A stretch of 64,000 nucleotides of DNA from Lysobacter sp. (GTDB lineage: Bacteria > Pseudomonadota > Gammaproteobacteria > Xanthomonadales > Xanthomonadaceae). Below the pieces are notes generated by a model, which saw nothing but the letters and a program-made list of their open reading frames with translations, had not been told where the DNA came from and did not search any database. Position 1 is the stretch's first letter. The number at the start of each line of letters is the position of its first letter. The translations under genes and the position numbers were made by a program. The stretch is from positions 124,001-188,000 of the forward strand of contig WYBC01000039.1 of assembly GCA_011526085.1 (NCBI GenBank), in the 5' to 3' direction. This document shows, one piece after another, positions 44,247 to 53,600 of this stretch.

Positions 44247-44756
44247 ATGTCGATGACGCGGAATGTTCGTCTTCTGTTTGGCACTGTGTCCGCGATCGGC
44301 TTCGTCGCCGCGTTGCTGGTGCATCTTGCCGCGCTGCGCGGCGTGGATGTCGCCGCCCGGATTCCGGGAGTCTGGCTATTGCATCTTGGCGTCTTCGCGC
44401 TTTTCGTTCCGTTGGTCCTCATGTTGCGGCAGAGTGCCGGCCCTCGCACGTCCCTGTTGCGGATCGCCCGGAGGCTGCCGCTGCCGGCGGCGATCCTGGG
44501 GGGCGTGATGCTTGCCTATGCGATCGTCAACTTCATGTTGTTCGTCCAGGCCTCGGAAGGCGGCAGCCCGGCGATGCGGGACGGGACATATTTTCTGATG
44601 GATCACGCCAGGGTCGTGCGTGAAATCACGTCGGCCGAGTACATCGCCTTCAGGGCGAACGAGGTGCGCGGATTTTCCGGGCACTGGCTCTTTTTCTACT
44701 ATGTTTCGACGATCTTCGGTTTTTTCCGGAAATCCGGGGCGTCATCGTCGTCGTGA
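44247..44756 (+). CDS. Small four-helix membrane protein
   Basis: Encodes 169 aa with about four hydrophobic segments (LLFGTVSAIGFVAALLVHL, WLLHLGVFALFVPLVLML, AAILGGVMLAYAIVNFMLF, HWLFFYYVSTIFGFF). A stretch DGTYFLMDHARVVREITSAEYIAFRANEVRGFSGHW lies between helices 3 and 4. Not recognised as a known transporter or enzyme. It starts right after the mobile element and has a Ser-rich C-terminus. Confidence 0.65.
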   Translation: MSMTRNVRLLFGTVSAIGFVAALLVHLAALRGVDVAARIPGVWLLHLGVFALFVPLVLMLRQSAGPRTSLLRIARRLPLPAAILGGVMLAYAIVNFMLFVQASEGGSPAMRDGTYFLMDHARVVREITSAEYIAFRANEVRGFSGHWLFFYYVSTIFGFFRKSGASSSS

Positions 44757-44888
44757 CCGGCATGGCCGCGCAATGAACGCCGCCCGGCGCTGACCCCGCG
44801 CCTCGAACGTGCGGATCGCCGTGCGGGCAATCCGTCGTCGTCGTCCGTGGCAAAATCGCGCACCGTCCATGGTCACCGGAAACCGACG

Positions 44889-45431
44889 ATGTCAGACACC
44901 GATACGCTGCGGGCCGAATTCAATCCGCTGGTCCGCCCGTACATGGTGCTGTACGTGGCCTGGATCCTGCTGCTGACGATCGTGCTGAGCCCGCTGATCG
45001 TGATCTGGGTGCTCGGGCTGGGCCAGTGGTGGGCGGGGCACTACTACCGCAAGCTGCGATGCGAGCTCGACGACCGGCACCTCAATTTCCGCAAGGGGAT
45101 CCTGTTCCAGGTCGAGAAGACGATTCCGCTGGACAACATCCAGGACGTCACCTTCATCGAAGGCCCGCTGATGCGCCAGTTCAACCTCAGCATCCTGCGG
45201 ATCGAAACCGCGGGACAGAGTCCCGGCCAGGCGCACAACATGCAGCTGGTGGGCATCATCGATGCGCATCGGGTGCGCGACGAGATCCTGCGTCGCCGCG
45301 AACTGGCGCGCAGGCAGTCGCCGGGCGCCGGCGATGCGGGAGCCGAGGATCGGCATCTGCAGGCGCTGCATGCGATCCGCGAGCGGCTGGACGACATCGC
45401 GGCGCTGCTGCGCGATCGCGGCAACGCCTGA
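44889..45431 (+). CDS. PH-domain membrane protein (YdbS/bPH2-like)
   Basis: A 180-aa protein. After an N-terminal leader, residues about 18-45 hold one or two hydrophobic segments (VLYVAWILLLTIVLSPLIVIWVLGLGQWW), followed by a bacterial PH domain: YRKLRCELDDRHLNFRKGILFQVEKTIPLDNIQDVTFIEGPLMRQFNLSILRIETAGQS. The C-terminal 45 residues are charged and helical. Such proteins sit in the inner membrane and may sense or bind lipids or partners. The start at 44889 (MSDTDTL) is chosen over an upstream GTG at 44847. Convergent with the serine hydrolase gene. Confidence 0.85.
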   Translation: MSDTDTLRAEFNPLVRPYMVLYVAWILLLTIVLSPLIVIWVLGLGQWWAGHYYRKLRCELDDRHLNFRKGILFQVEKTIPLDNIQDVTFIEGPLMRQFNLSILRIETAGQSPGQAHNMQLVGIIDAHRVRDEILRRRELARRQSPGAGDAGAEDRHLQALHAIRERLDDIAALLRDRGNA

Positions 45432-45449
45432 GCGACGCCGCTGCGCCGG

Positions 45450-46550
45450 TCACAGCGCCGGCAGGATCTTCTCCATCAACAGCTTCGCGGTGATCCGGTG
45501 CGGTTGCTGCACGTCGAAGTTGTTGGTGGTGATCACGACGACGACGCGGTGATCCGGGAAAACCTGCACGGTGTTGCCGCCGGCGCCGTTCATCGCGTAC
45601 GACGACCAGACCTTGTCCGCGACCGGGAACTGCATGCGCCACCACAGATAGCCGTATTCGACGCCCTCGTCGACGCGGGCGTGCGGCGCGATCGATGTGT
45701 TGACCCAATCGGCGGGGACGATCTGCCTGCCGTCGTGGCGGCCGCCGTCGAGGTAAAGCTGCCCGAGCGCGAGCAGGTCGCGGCTGCGCAGGCCGAGGCC
45801 GCCGCCGGCCTGCGGCAGGCCGAGCGGCGAAAACTGCCATTCGGGTTTTTCGATGCCCAGCGGCGCGAACAGCCGGCGTTGCGCATAGGCGTCGAGGCGC
45901 TCGCCGACCGCGCCCTGGATCGCGGCGCCGAGCGTGGTCACGCCCGCGGTGCAGTAGCGGAAGTTGCGGCCGTAGGGCGAATCCGCGGGCTTCGGCATCC
46001 ATGCCGGAAAGCCCTGGATCGGCAGGTCGAGATAGAAGCCGACCCAGTCTTCGACCAGATACATGCGTTCCTCGTTGCCGCGCGAGTACTGGTTCTCGTC
46101 GTGGCATTCCAGCAGCGAGGACATCGTCGCCAGATCCTCGAAGCTGATCTTCGCCTTGCGCGGATCGGGATGGGCGATCGCGGGCCGTGCGCCGAGATAC
46201 GGCAGCACCGGCGCCTGCGCGTTCGGCAGCTTGCCGTCGGCGATGGCGAGGCCGAGCAGCATGCCGGCGACGGTCTTGGTCGCGGAGCGGGTGTTGCGCC
46301 GCGCTTCGGCGCCGCCATCGTCGAAATAGCGTTCGTAGACGATGCGGCCGTCGCGGGCGACCACGACGCTGGTGATCTGTTTGTAGTCGCCGGCCTCGAT
46401 GGCGCGGGTCGTGGCGTCGAAACCGGTGGCCGCGGCGGATGTCGATGCGGACGCGGGTGCGGACGCGGGTGAGTGACCGGCCGCGAAGGCGGCGGTGCAG
46501 GCGAGCGCGCCGGCAAGGGTGCAGGCGGTGAGCGGCGGAAGGCGGCGCAT
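45450..46550 (-). CDS. Exported serine hydrolase, beta-lactamase/PBP4 (class C-like) family
   Basis: A 366-aa protein with a signal peptide ([16 protein letters not shown]) and a Ser/Ala-rich linker. The S-x-x-K motif is RSATKTVAG (catalytic Ser), the second box is in [11 protein letters not shown] (Tyr), and the third region near [15 protein letters not shown] replaces KTG. These features fit the class C beta-lactamase-like serine hydrolases, which are often esterases or D-amino-acid peptidases rather than true beta-lactamases. Located in the periplasm. It is followed upstream by an AraC-type regulator on the same strand, which may control it. Confidence 0.88.
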   Translation of the reverse strand: MRRLPPLTACTLAGALACTAAFAAGHSPASAPASASTSAAATGFDATTRAIEAGDYKQITSVVVARDGRIVYERYFDDGGAEARRNTRSATKTVAGMLLGLAIADGKLPNAQAPVLPYLGARPAIAHPDPRKAKISFEDLATMSSLLECHDENQYSRGNEERMYLVEDWVGFYLDLPIQGFPAWMPKPADSPYGRNFRYCTAGVTTLGAAIQGAVGERLDAYAQRRLFAPLGIEKPEWQFSPLGLPQAGGGLGLRSRDLLALGQLYLDGGRHDGRQIVPADWVNTSIAPHARVDEGVEYGYLWWRMQFPVADKVWSSYAMNGAGGNTVQVFPDHRVVVVITTNNFDVQQPHRITAKLLMEKILPAL

Positions 46551-46640
46551 GGTGGTGTCTCCGGGGCGAGCGACTACGCTAACAGCCGCGCGGCCTGTCG
46601 CGTTGTACGCAGCGAACCATGCGGACCTTGCCGTGCGGCC

Positions 46641-47435
46641 TCAGTCGATGCGACGCCAGGCGGCCGGCGTGCAGCCGAAGGCCTCGCGGAACGTGCGGCT
46701 GAAGTGGCTGGCGTCGGTGAAGCCGGCCTGTGCCGCGATGTCGGCGAGCGAACGTTTGCGCTCGCGCAGCAGGGCCGCGGCGCGCTGCAGCCGGCATTCG
46801 CGCAGGTATTCGCCGGGCGAGCGGCCGTAGCGGCGGCGGAAGGTGCGCGCGAAGGCCACCGGATGCACGCCGGCGATCCGCGCCAGTTCGTCGATGCGCG
46901 GCGGATGCGCGCAGTCGTCGCGCAGCCGGTCGCGGGCGCGCGCCAGCCATGCCGGGCCGTCGTCGCGTGTCATCCGCTGCCGCTGCCGCAGGGTGTCGAA
47001 CAGATGTTCGATCCCTGCTTCCGCCGCCAGCGGCGAACTCGCATCCCAGCGATGCAGTTCGCGGCGCAATGCGAAGGCCGCGCGCTCGCCGAACGCGTCC
47101 GCGCGCACCGGATCCTCGGGCAGCGTGCGACCCGCGAGCGCCGTGGCGGGCATCGAGACGGTGAGGAAGCGTCCTTCCAGGCCGCGGAAACAGTCGCGAT
47201 GGGTGGTGCCCGGCGGGTTGTAGATCAGCGCCGGCGTCGCGCAGACCGCGGGCATGCCGCGCGCGCGGCTGAGATAGCGTCCGCCCAGGACCAGCACGAA
47301 ATGCGCGTCGGTGTGGGTATGCGTTTCGATCTCGTGCTCGGGCACCGTCGGCTGCAGTTCCGCCAGCGCGATGTCGTGCACGCGCTGCCGGCGTTCGACA
47401 TCGCCATAGAACATGCCGGGGTGGAACGTCTTCAT
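46641..47435 (-). CDS. AraC-family transcriptional regulator
   Basis: A 264-aa regulator. The N-terminal part (residues 1-110) looks like a cupin ligand-binding domain (ELQPTVPEHEIETHTHTDAHFVLVLGGRYLS, YNPPGTTHRDCF). The C-terminal part has the two AraC helix-turn-helix motifs: IDELARIAGVHPVAFARTFRRRYGRSPGEYLRECRL and SLADIAAQAGFTDASHFSRTFREAFGCTPAAWR. The signal sensed is unknown. Divergent from the patatin gene and upstream of the serine hydrolase gene; it could regulate either. Confidence 0.93.
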   Translation of the reverse strand: MKTFHPGMFYGDVERRQRVHDIALAELQPTVPEHEIETHTHTDAHFVLVLGGRYLSRARGMPAVCATPALIYNPPGTTHRDCFRGLEGRFLTVSMPATALAGRTLPEDPVRADAFGERAAFALRRELHRWDASSPLAAEAGIEHLFDTLRQRQRMTRDDGPAWLARARDRLRDDCAHPPRIDELARIAGVHPVAFARTFRRRYGRSPGEYLRECRLQRAAALLRERKRSLADIAAQAGFTDASHFSRTFREAFGCTPAAWRRID

Positions 47436-47557
47436 GCGCGGGCGGTGGCCGGTGCGGGCGTTGCGCCGAGTCTGCGCCGCCCCGCGCCGACGCTCGCGTG
47501 TCGTTGGTCACGCGGACCCGTGCTAGCGTTGCCCGGGTCTGCGGGGAGGAGGCGCGC

Positions 47558-49048
47558 ATGCGGCGATACAGGTCCGGTCCGGGGAACATCCGTCCGCTGG
47601 CGGCGCTGTCCGCTGCGCTGCTGCTGTCGGCCTGCGCGGGCCTGCAGCCCGCGCGCAATCCGCCCGCCGCGCCCGCGGCCGATCGCGCGGCGCAGTATCG
47701 GGTGCAGAACATGGCGCGCGGCGAGGGCAATTCCGACACGCTGCTGCTGAGCCTGACCTTCTCCGGCGGCGGCATGCGTTCGGCCGCGGCCTCGTATCAC
47801 CTGCTGGATGCGCTGCGGCGGCAGCCGGTGCGCATCGACGGCCGCGACACCACGCTGCTGCGGGAGGTCGATTTCATCTCCGCGATCTCCGGCGGCAGTT
47901 TCACCGCGGCCTACTACGCGCTGCATCGCGAGCGTTTTTTCGAGGACTATCCGGCGCGCGTGCTGCGGCGCGACCTGCAGGGCGAGGTGCTGGGCGCGGT
48001 GCTGCGGCCGCGGCGCGCGTGGGCGCTGTCGAGCCCGTTCTTCGGCCGTGGCGATCATCTGGCCGCCGTGCTCGACGACACGCTGTTCGCCGGGGCGACC
48101 TTCGCCGACATGCCGCGCGAGCGGCCGTTCGTGCGCATCGGCGCCACCGACATGCTCGACGGCCGCCGGGTGGAATTCACCCAGGAGAATTTCGACGATC
48201 TGTGCAGCGATCTCGCGCCGGTGCCGGTGGCGCGCGCGGTTGCCGCGTCGGCCGCGGTGCCCGGGATCTTCAGCCCGGTCAACGTGGCCGATTACAGCGA
48301 TACCGGCCAGTGTCCCGACAGCGTCGAGCCCCGGCGCTATCGTCATCTGATCGATGGCGGCGTGGCCGACAATCTCGGCATCACCGGGCCGCTGCAGGCG
48401 ATCGGCCGCTACAACGGGCTGGTGAACACGCTGCGCCGCTTCGGCTATCGCGGCATCCGCAGCTACGCGATCGTGGTGCTCAACGTCGAAAGCAATCCCT
48501 CCGATCCGCGGGACGGCGATCCGCGGGTGCCGGGCCTGTGGCGCACCGTCAACGCCGCGATCAACGGCAACATGCGCATGGATTCGGAAGAACTCGCGGC
48601 CACCCTGCGCCAGCGCATCGTGCAATGGCAGGACCAGATCGCGCGCGATCCGGACGCGGTGCGCAGCCGCGTGTTCGCGACCGCGCAGCCGCGCGTGTTC
48701 CTGATCGAGATCGGCTTCGACAAGGTCGCCGATCCGGTGTTGCGGCGGCGCCTGCAGTCGATGCCCACCGCGCTGCGGCTCGGTAAGGAGGACGAGGCCC
48801 TGATCGCGCGGTTCGTGCGCGATGCGCTGCGCGACTCGGTGGAATATCAGGCGATGTTGCGTGCGCTGGCGGAAGAGGACGCGGCGTTCGCGGCGCGTGG
48901 CGAGGTCGCGATGCCTGCGCCGTCCGTCGATGGCGACACGTCGCGACGCGCGCTGCGCCAGGCCTACGATGCCGCGGCGGCGTTGCCGGCGGAGGCGCCG
49001 GTGCCGGACGCCGGGGCCGCGCCGGGCGAGCCCGAACGCAGGCCCTGA
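47558..49048 (+). CDS. Patatin-like phospholipase lipoprotein
   Basis: Encodes 496 aa. The start at 47558 gives a lipoprotein signal (LAALSAALLLSAC, lipobox LSAC). The patatin domain shows the oxyanion hole LTFSGGGMRSAAASY, the Ser elbow in ISAISGGSFTAAY and the Asp of the dyad in LIDGGVADN. Probable lipid acyl hydrolase anchored in the envelope. The region after about residue 300 is helical. Its stop lies only 6 bp from the stop of the convergent 524-aa gene, leaving no room for separate terminators. Confidence 0.88.
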   Translation: MRRYRSGPGNIRPLAALSAALLLSACAGLQPARNPPAAPAADRAAQYRVQNMARGEGNSDTLLLSLTFSGGGMRSAAASYHLLDALRRQPVRIDGRDTTLLREVDFISAISGGSFTAAYYALHRERFFEDYPARVLRRDLQGEVLGAVLRPRRAWALSSPFFGRGDHLAAVLDDTLFAGATFADMPRERPFVRIGATDMLDGRRVEFTQENFDDLCSDLAPVPVARAVAASAAVPGIFSPVNVADYSDTGQCPDSVEPRRYRHLIDGGVADNLGITGPLQAIGRYNGLVNTLRRFGYRGIRSYAIVVLNVESNPSDPRDGDPRVPGLWRTVNAAINGNMRMDSEELAATLRQRIVQWQDQIARDPDAVRSRVFATAQPRVFLIEIGFDKVADPVLRRRLQSMPTALRLGKEDEALIARFVRDALRDSVEYQAMLRALAEEDAAFAARGEVAMPAPSVDGDTSRRALRQAYDAAAALPAEAPVPDAGAAPGEPERRP

Positions 49049-49054
49049 CCGGCG

Positions 49055-50629
49055 CTAGTCGCGCACCACCGGGGCGATGGCGTCGTATCGCAGGCCGCTG
49101 GCGACGCCGCCGCGTCCGGCGCTGCGGCGGATCCGCGCCCAGCTCGCGGTGCTGCCGTCGCTGCCGCGGGCGAGCACGTATTCGATGCGCAGGCGCACGC
49201 CTTCGCGGCCGACTTCCTCGTCGTGCACCCATTCGCCGGCCGGCAGCAGCCGGGCCAGGGCGTCGTCGCCCACGGCGCGGCGCAGCCGGCGGCCGGCGGC
49301 GTCGCTTTCCAGCACCAGCGGCGACCAGCCGGCGGGAACATCGGTGGCCAGCCGGTAGCGGTCATCGGCGGCGGTGTCCGCTTGCGGCGATGGCGTCGCC
49401 GGCGGCTCCGGCGCGCGGCGGCGACCGTCGGCACCGGTGACGGTCTGCGCGATGGCCCAGACCCGGTTCGCCATTTCGTCGCGGACGAGCACGGCCTCTT
49501 CGACCGCGTCGCCGACCAGCGGCGTCGCCAGCGCCGGCGGCAGGAACAACCACGGCTGCGGCACGCCCGCGGCGGCCGGCGCCCACAGCGCCCAGCCGCG
49601 GCCCGGCCCGGCCCCGGGACGGGTGGCCGGATCGAGCGCGATGGCGCCGAACACGTCGCCGAAGGTGTCGGAGACCGTCATCGAGACGATCCCGGACAGA
49701 CCGCCGGCCGGCACCGTCACCGGGGCGAGGAACATGTCGTTGCCGTAGACCATCGCCAACTGCAGCATCGCGGTGCGGCCGAGCTCCGCCGCCGGCGCGT
49801 CGACCGCGCCCAGATCGATGCTGGCGTCCTCGCATTCCCAGTAGCGCGCCTGCGGCATGCCGCGGAAGCGCAGGGCGGTGGGCGTGCAGCGATGGCTTCG
49901 CCGCTGCGGTGGCGTGCCGGACGGCGCGGCGTCGAGATCGCACGACAGCCAGCCGAGGCCGCCGCCGTGGTGGTCGACGATGCGCAGCGGCGTGCCGAGC
50001 CCGGCGCAGTGCAGTTCGGCTTCGTATTCCAGACGCTGCGGCCGCCAGGCCCCGACCGGGCCGTCGCCGGCCGGGCCGCCCAGCGTTTCGGCGATCAGCG
50101 CCTGCCAGACGGCCACGACCGGCGCGCTGTCGGGTGCGCCCAGCCGGTCGGGCAGGCGGCCGTCGACCGCGGCGTCGTACAGCGCCTGGCCGTCACCGGC
50201 GCGATGCGCCTGCACCGCGTCGCCGGCCGCGGCGGCGGCTTCGGCGGGCAGCGGGAATTCCCGGGCGACGCGGCCGGCGGCGTCGTCGAAGCCCTCGTCG
50301 TGGAGCATCCGCGCCAGCAGCGCGGCGGTCTCGGCGCGCTTGTGCGGGTTCCAGCCGCCCGGCGGGTCGGCCACCGCTTCGAGATGCGGTTCCAGCGGCG
50401 CGGCGCCGTCGATCGGGCGCTTGCCGTCGGGCCCGTACAGCGTCTCCAGCGGGTAGTGGGCCAAGGTGTAGTCCACGGTCACCGGCGTGCCGGCGTCCTC
50501 GCCGTCGAATTCGCCCAGCATCCACTGCCGGCCGAGCAGCCACAGCGGGTCCAGCAGGCGGGCGGCGAGGCCGGAACGCAAGTCCTCGGCGCGCTGCACC
50601 GGTTCGATCCGCAGGATCAGGTCGCTCAT
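49055..50629 (-). CDS. Conserved protein of unknown function (RQW-GEF-GEDAG motif)
   Basis: The last gene of the large right-hand operon, 524 aa. The N-terminus has the distinctive AARLLDPLWLLGRQWMLGEFDGEDAGTPV motif; I recall similar sequences in uncharacterised actinobacterial and cyanobacterial proteins but no function. Later strongly patterned parts are LRFRGMPQARYWECEDASIDLGAVD and MLQLAMVYGNDMFLAPVTVPAGGLSGIVSMTVSDTFGD. There is no signal peptide or transmembrane helix. The start overlaps the 1477-aa gene's stop (ATGA). The frame extends open far upstream only as an artefact of GC-rich codons. Role probably structural or partner to the upstream proteins. Confidence 0.75.
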   Translation of the reverse strand: MSDLILRIEPVQRAEDLRSGLAARLLDPLWLLGRQWMLGEFDGEDAGTPVTVDYTLAHYPLETLYGPDGKRPIDGAAPLEPHLEAVADPPGGWNPHKRAETAALLARMLHDEGFDDAAGRVAREFPLPAEAAAAAGDAVQAHRAGDGQALYDAAVDGRLPDRLGAPDSAPVVAVWQALIAETLGGPAGDGPVGAWRPQRLEYEAELHCAGLGTPLRIVDHHGGGLGWLSCDLDAAPSGTPPQRRSHRCTPTALRFRGMPQARYWECEDASIDLGAVDAPAAELGRTAMLQLAMVYGNDMFLAPVTVPAGGLSGIVSMTVSDTFGDVFGAIALDPATRPGAGPGRGWALWAPAAAGVPQPWLFLPPALATPLVGDAVEEAVLVRDEMANRVWAIAQTVTGADGRRRAPEPPATPSPQADTAADDRYRLATDVPAGWSPLVLESDAAGRRLRRAVGDDALARLLPAGEWVHDEEVGREGVRLRIEYVLARGSDGSTASWARIRRSAGRGGVASGLRYDAIAPVVRD

Positions 50630-53600
50630 GGCGCGGGGCCCTCCGATGCGAGCTGGCCGAAACTGGGCTGGTGGCGGCCGTCGTCGACCAGCGCCAGCGA
50701 CGCGAACTGGGCCAGGCCACCGAGCGCCTGCGGCTGCACGGTGCGCAGCTTCGCCAGTTCGAAGGCCTCGAGCACGTGCGCCAGCACCCCGGACTCGGAC
50801 CAGGTTTCCATGCCGGTCTCGGGCACGCACAGCAGGATCGCGTTGGGCGCCGCGGTCGACGGTGCGTCGACATGGAAGGCGATGGCGGCGTCGGTCTCGG
50901 CCGCCGGCACGAGTTCGCTCCACCGGTCCAGCAGCAGACCGCAGACCGGATCGCCCGCGTCCTGCAGCGCGCGGCCGTCGCGCCGCCGCCAGGCGACGAA
51001 CGCGGTGCGCCCGCGCGGCGGTGTGCCGGGGTCGCCGACCCAGCGGTCGCCGGCCTGGTACGGGGTCTGCGAGACCGCCAATCCGTGCAGGCCCGCGGTG
51101 TCTTCGCCGCGCTGGGTACGGGTTTCCAGCGCGGCCATCGCCGCCACCGCCGGTCGCACCCGCGCGGCGCGGGCCGCGAACGCGCGCAGCGCCGTGGCCG
51201 GCACGCCGAGCGCGCCGTGGAAGCGTTTGATCCAGTCGGGGTCGACGCCGGTGAAGCGCGGCAGCACCGGCTGCGCGTCGAACAGCGCGGCCAGCCGGTC
51301 GCGCGGCGGTCCGCCGGCGGTCGCCGCATCGATCCGTTGCTGCAGCGTGTCCCGGGTCTCCTGCCAGCCGGCCGTGGTGTCGGCGCCGACCGGCAGACCG
51401 AAGGCCCCGGCCCAGCGGCGCGCGCGCGGGCGCGCGTCGGGGTCGGTGCGGGCCGCGTCCAGCGCCTTCAGCGCGGCTTCGGCGGCCTTGCCGGTGGCGT
51501 CGAGGCGGGCGTCGAGATCGGCGGTGTCGACGACGACCGCGCCGGGCAGGTCGTCGGCCTGCAGCGCTCGCGCGTGACCCAGCAGCGCGCGCGCGGCCGC
51601 GGCCACGCCGGCGGCTTCGTCCAGCGCCGAGATCTCCGGGTCCCAGGCCGGATCGCGCGTCCAGTCGAAGCGTACGGCGGCATCGCCGGTCAGCCGTTCG
51701 CCCGCCGCGCGCAGGCGGTCTTCCAGCGGACCGCGTTCGATCCGCGCCGGTTCGGCGCCGGCGTAGGCCAGGTCCAGCGGACCCAGCGGCGGGTCGTCCT
51801 GCGGCAGCGCGTCGAGCAGTTCCTGCAGGCTGAAACGCTTGCCGGTGTCGCCGCCGTCGGCGTCGAGCAGGCGCACGAGAATGCGATCCGGCGCCGGCAG
51901 CAGGTGGGCGAGCCAGCTTTCGAGGTCCGGATCGGCGAGCCCACGCGGCGAACCGGCCGGCCAGCCCGCGCGTAGCGGCCGGTCGGGGTCGAGCGCCAGC
52001 AGCAGGCGATGGTTCACCGCGATGCCCCGCTCCGGCGGCTGCAGCACATCGAGATGGTCCGGCGGCGGGACCGCGCCGGAGAGGATGTCGGTGGCGCCGG
52101 CGGCGCGGTCGGGATTGCCGTTGGCGAGCTGGTACACGCTCTCGGCCAGCACCACGTCGGCGGTCGCGTCGATCGCGTCGCGGGCCTGCGCCAGCGCCTC
52201 GCGCAGCACGCGCTCCTGCACCGGGTCGAGGGCCCGTGGCTGCTGCAGCGCGCTGCCGAGCCGGCCGAGGTCGGGCGCTTCGGCCAGCTCGGCCGTGGCC
52301 AGGCGCACCAGCGCCAGTCCGTCGCACACCGCTTCGGCGGCGGTTTCCGGGAGCGCCGCGCCGCCCGGGCCGATCGGACGCGCGGCGGTGGAGGCGATCC
52401 CGCGCAGCCGTGCGATCAGCGCCGGCGCGGTGCCGCCGGCCTGGATCAGCGCGCGTTCGATGCGATAGCCCAGCAGCGCCGGCATCGCCTGGCCTTCGCG
52501 CAGGCCGTCGAGCAGCGCCCTGGCGGTGCGCGTGCGCCGCGAGGACAGCTCCACCGCGTAGTCGTCCGCGCGCGGGCCGCCGGGCGAGTCGATGCGGCGG
52601 GCGTGATCGGCCGACAGCAGCACGCCGGCGGCGATCGCATGCGGCACGCTGGGTGCGAGGACGTGGCCGGCGTTGCGCCCGGCGCGCGCGCGCGGGATCG
52701 CGCCGACCCAGCCGAAGGCGCCGACCTGCACGCCGCGCACGAAACCGTCCGGTCCCGTGCCCAGCAGGTTGTCGTTGCGCAGCAGCCGCAGGCGTTCGGC
52801 GGCGCGCGCGGTGTACAGCGCGTCGAGGCGATTGGCGTACAGCCCCAGCCCGGCGCCGAACAGCAGCTCCAGGCGGGCCTCGTCCACCGCCGCCAGCGCG
52901 CGCAGCGCGTCGTAGAGCAGGTGGGTGCCGCCGATCGGGGTGCGGCGGTCGGCCAGGATGTCGTCGAGCGACGCGTTCTGGCCCGGCATGACGTAGCGCG
53001 CCGGCGCCGGCATCGCGAGCCGGTCGGCCAGCCGATGCAAACGTCCGCCCGGCTCGAAATCGGCTTCGCCGGCCAGCCCCTCGGCCAGCAGGATCCGACG
53101 GGTGTCGTCGGCCGCGGCTTCCAGCAGCGCGATCCGTGCGACATGGAACAGCAGCGCGCGCGGGGTGGGGTCCGCGAGCACGTTCGCGAGCAGATCGTTC
53201 GGCGAGACCGTATCCGCCAGCCGCCGCAGATACTCCGACGGCCGTTCGCCGGGACCGGGTTCGGCCGGCGCCACCAGCGGCAGCGCGGCACCGGCTTCGG
53301 CCATCAGCACGCGCTCGGTGAGCGGCGGCTGCGCGGCGGGGTCGCCGCCGAGCTGCGCGTACAGGCTGCGCGCGGCCTCGCGCCGATCTTCGAGGCGCGT
53401 GCGCAGGGACGCGTCGGCGCTGGCGAAGACGTGCGCGGCGAGCGCATCGGACAGCAACAGGCGCAGATCGGCGGCCACCGCGACGCCTTCGGCCTGCAGC
53501 ACTTCGATCATGCGTTCGACCGGGTCGGGCGGGGTGTCGCCGGCGATGCGCGGCGTCTTCTCCACGGCCGACGCGAAGATCGTTTCGCGCAGCGCCGCGG

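Noticed and set aside
45450-46550. True beta-lactamase (resistance gene)
   Set aside because: Only the SxxK box is standard; the YxN and KTG boxes differ, and the neighbours do not suggest resistance. A general serine hydrolase is safer.
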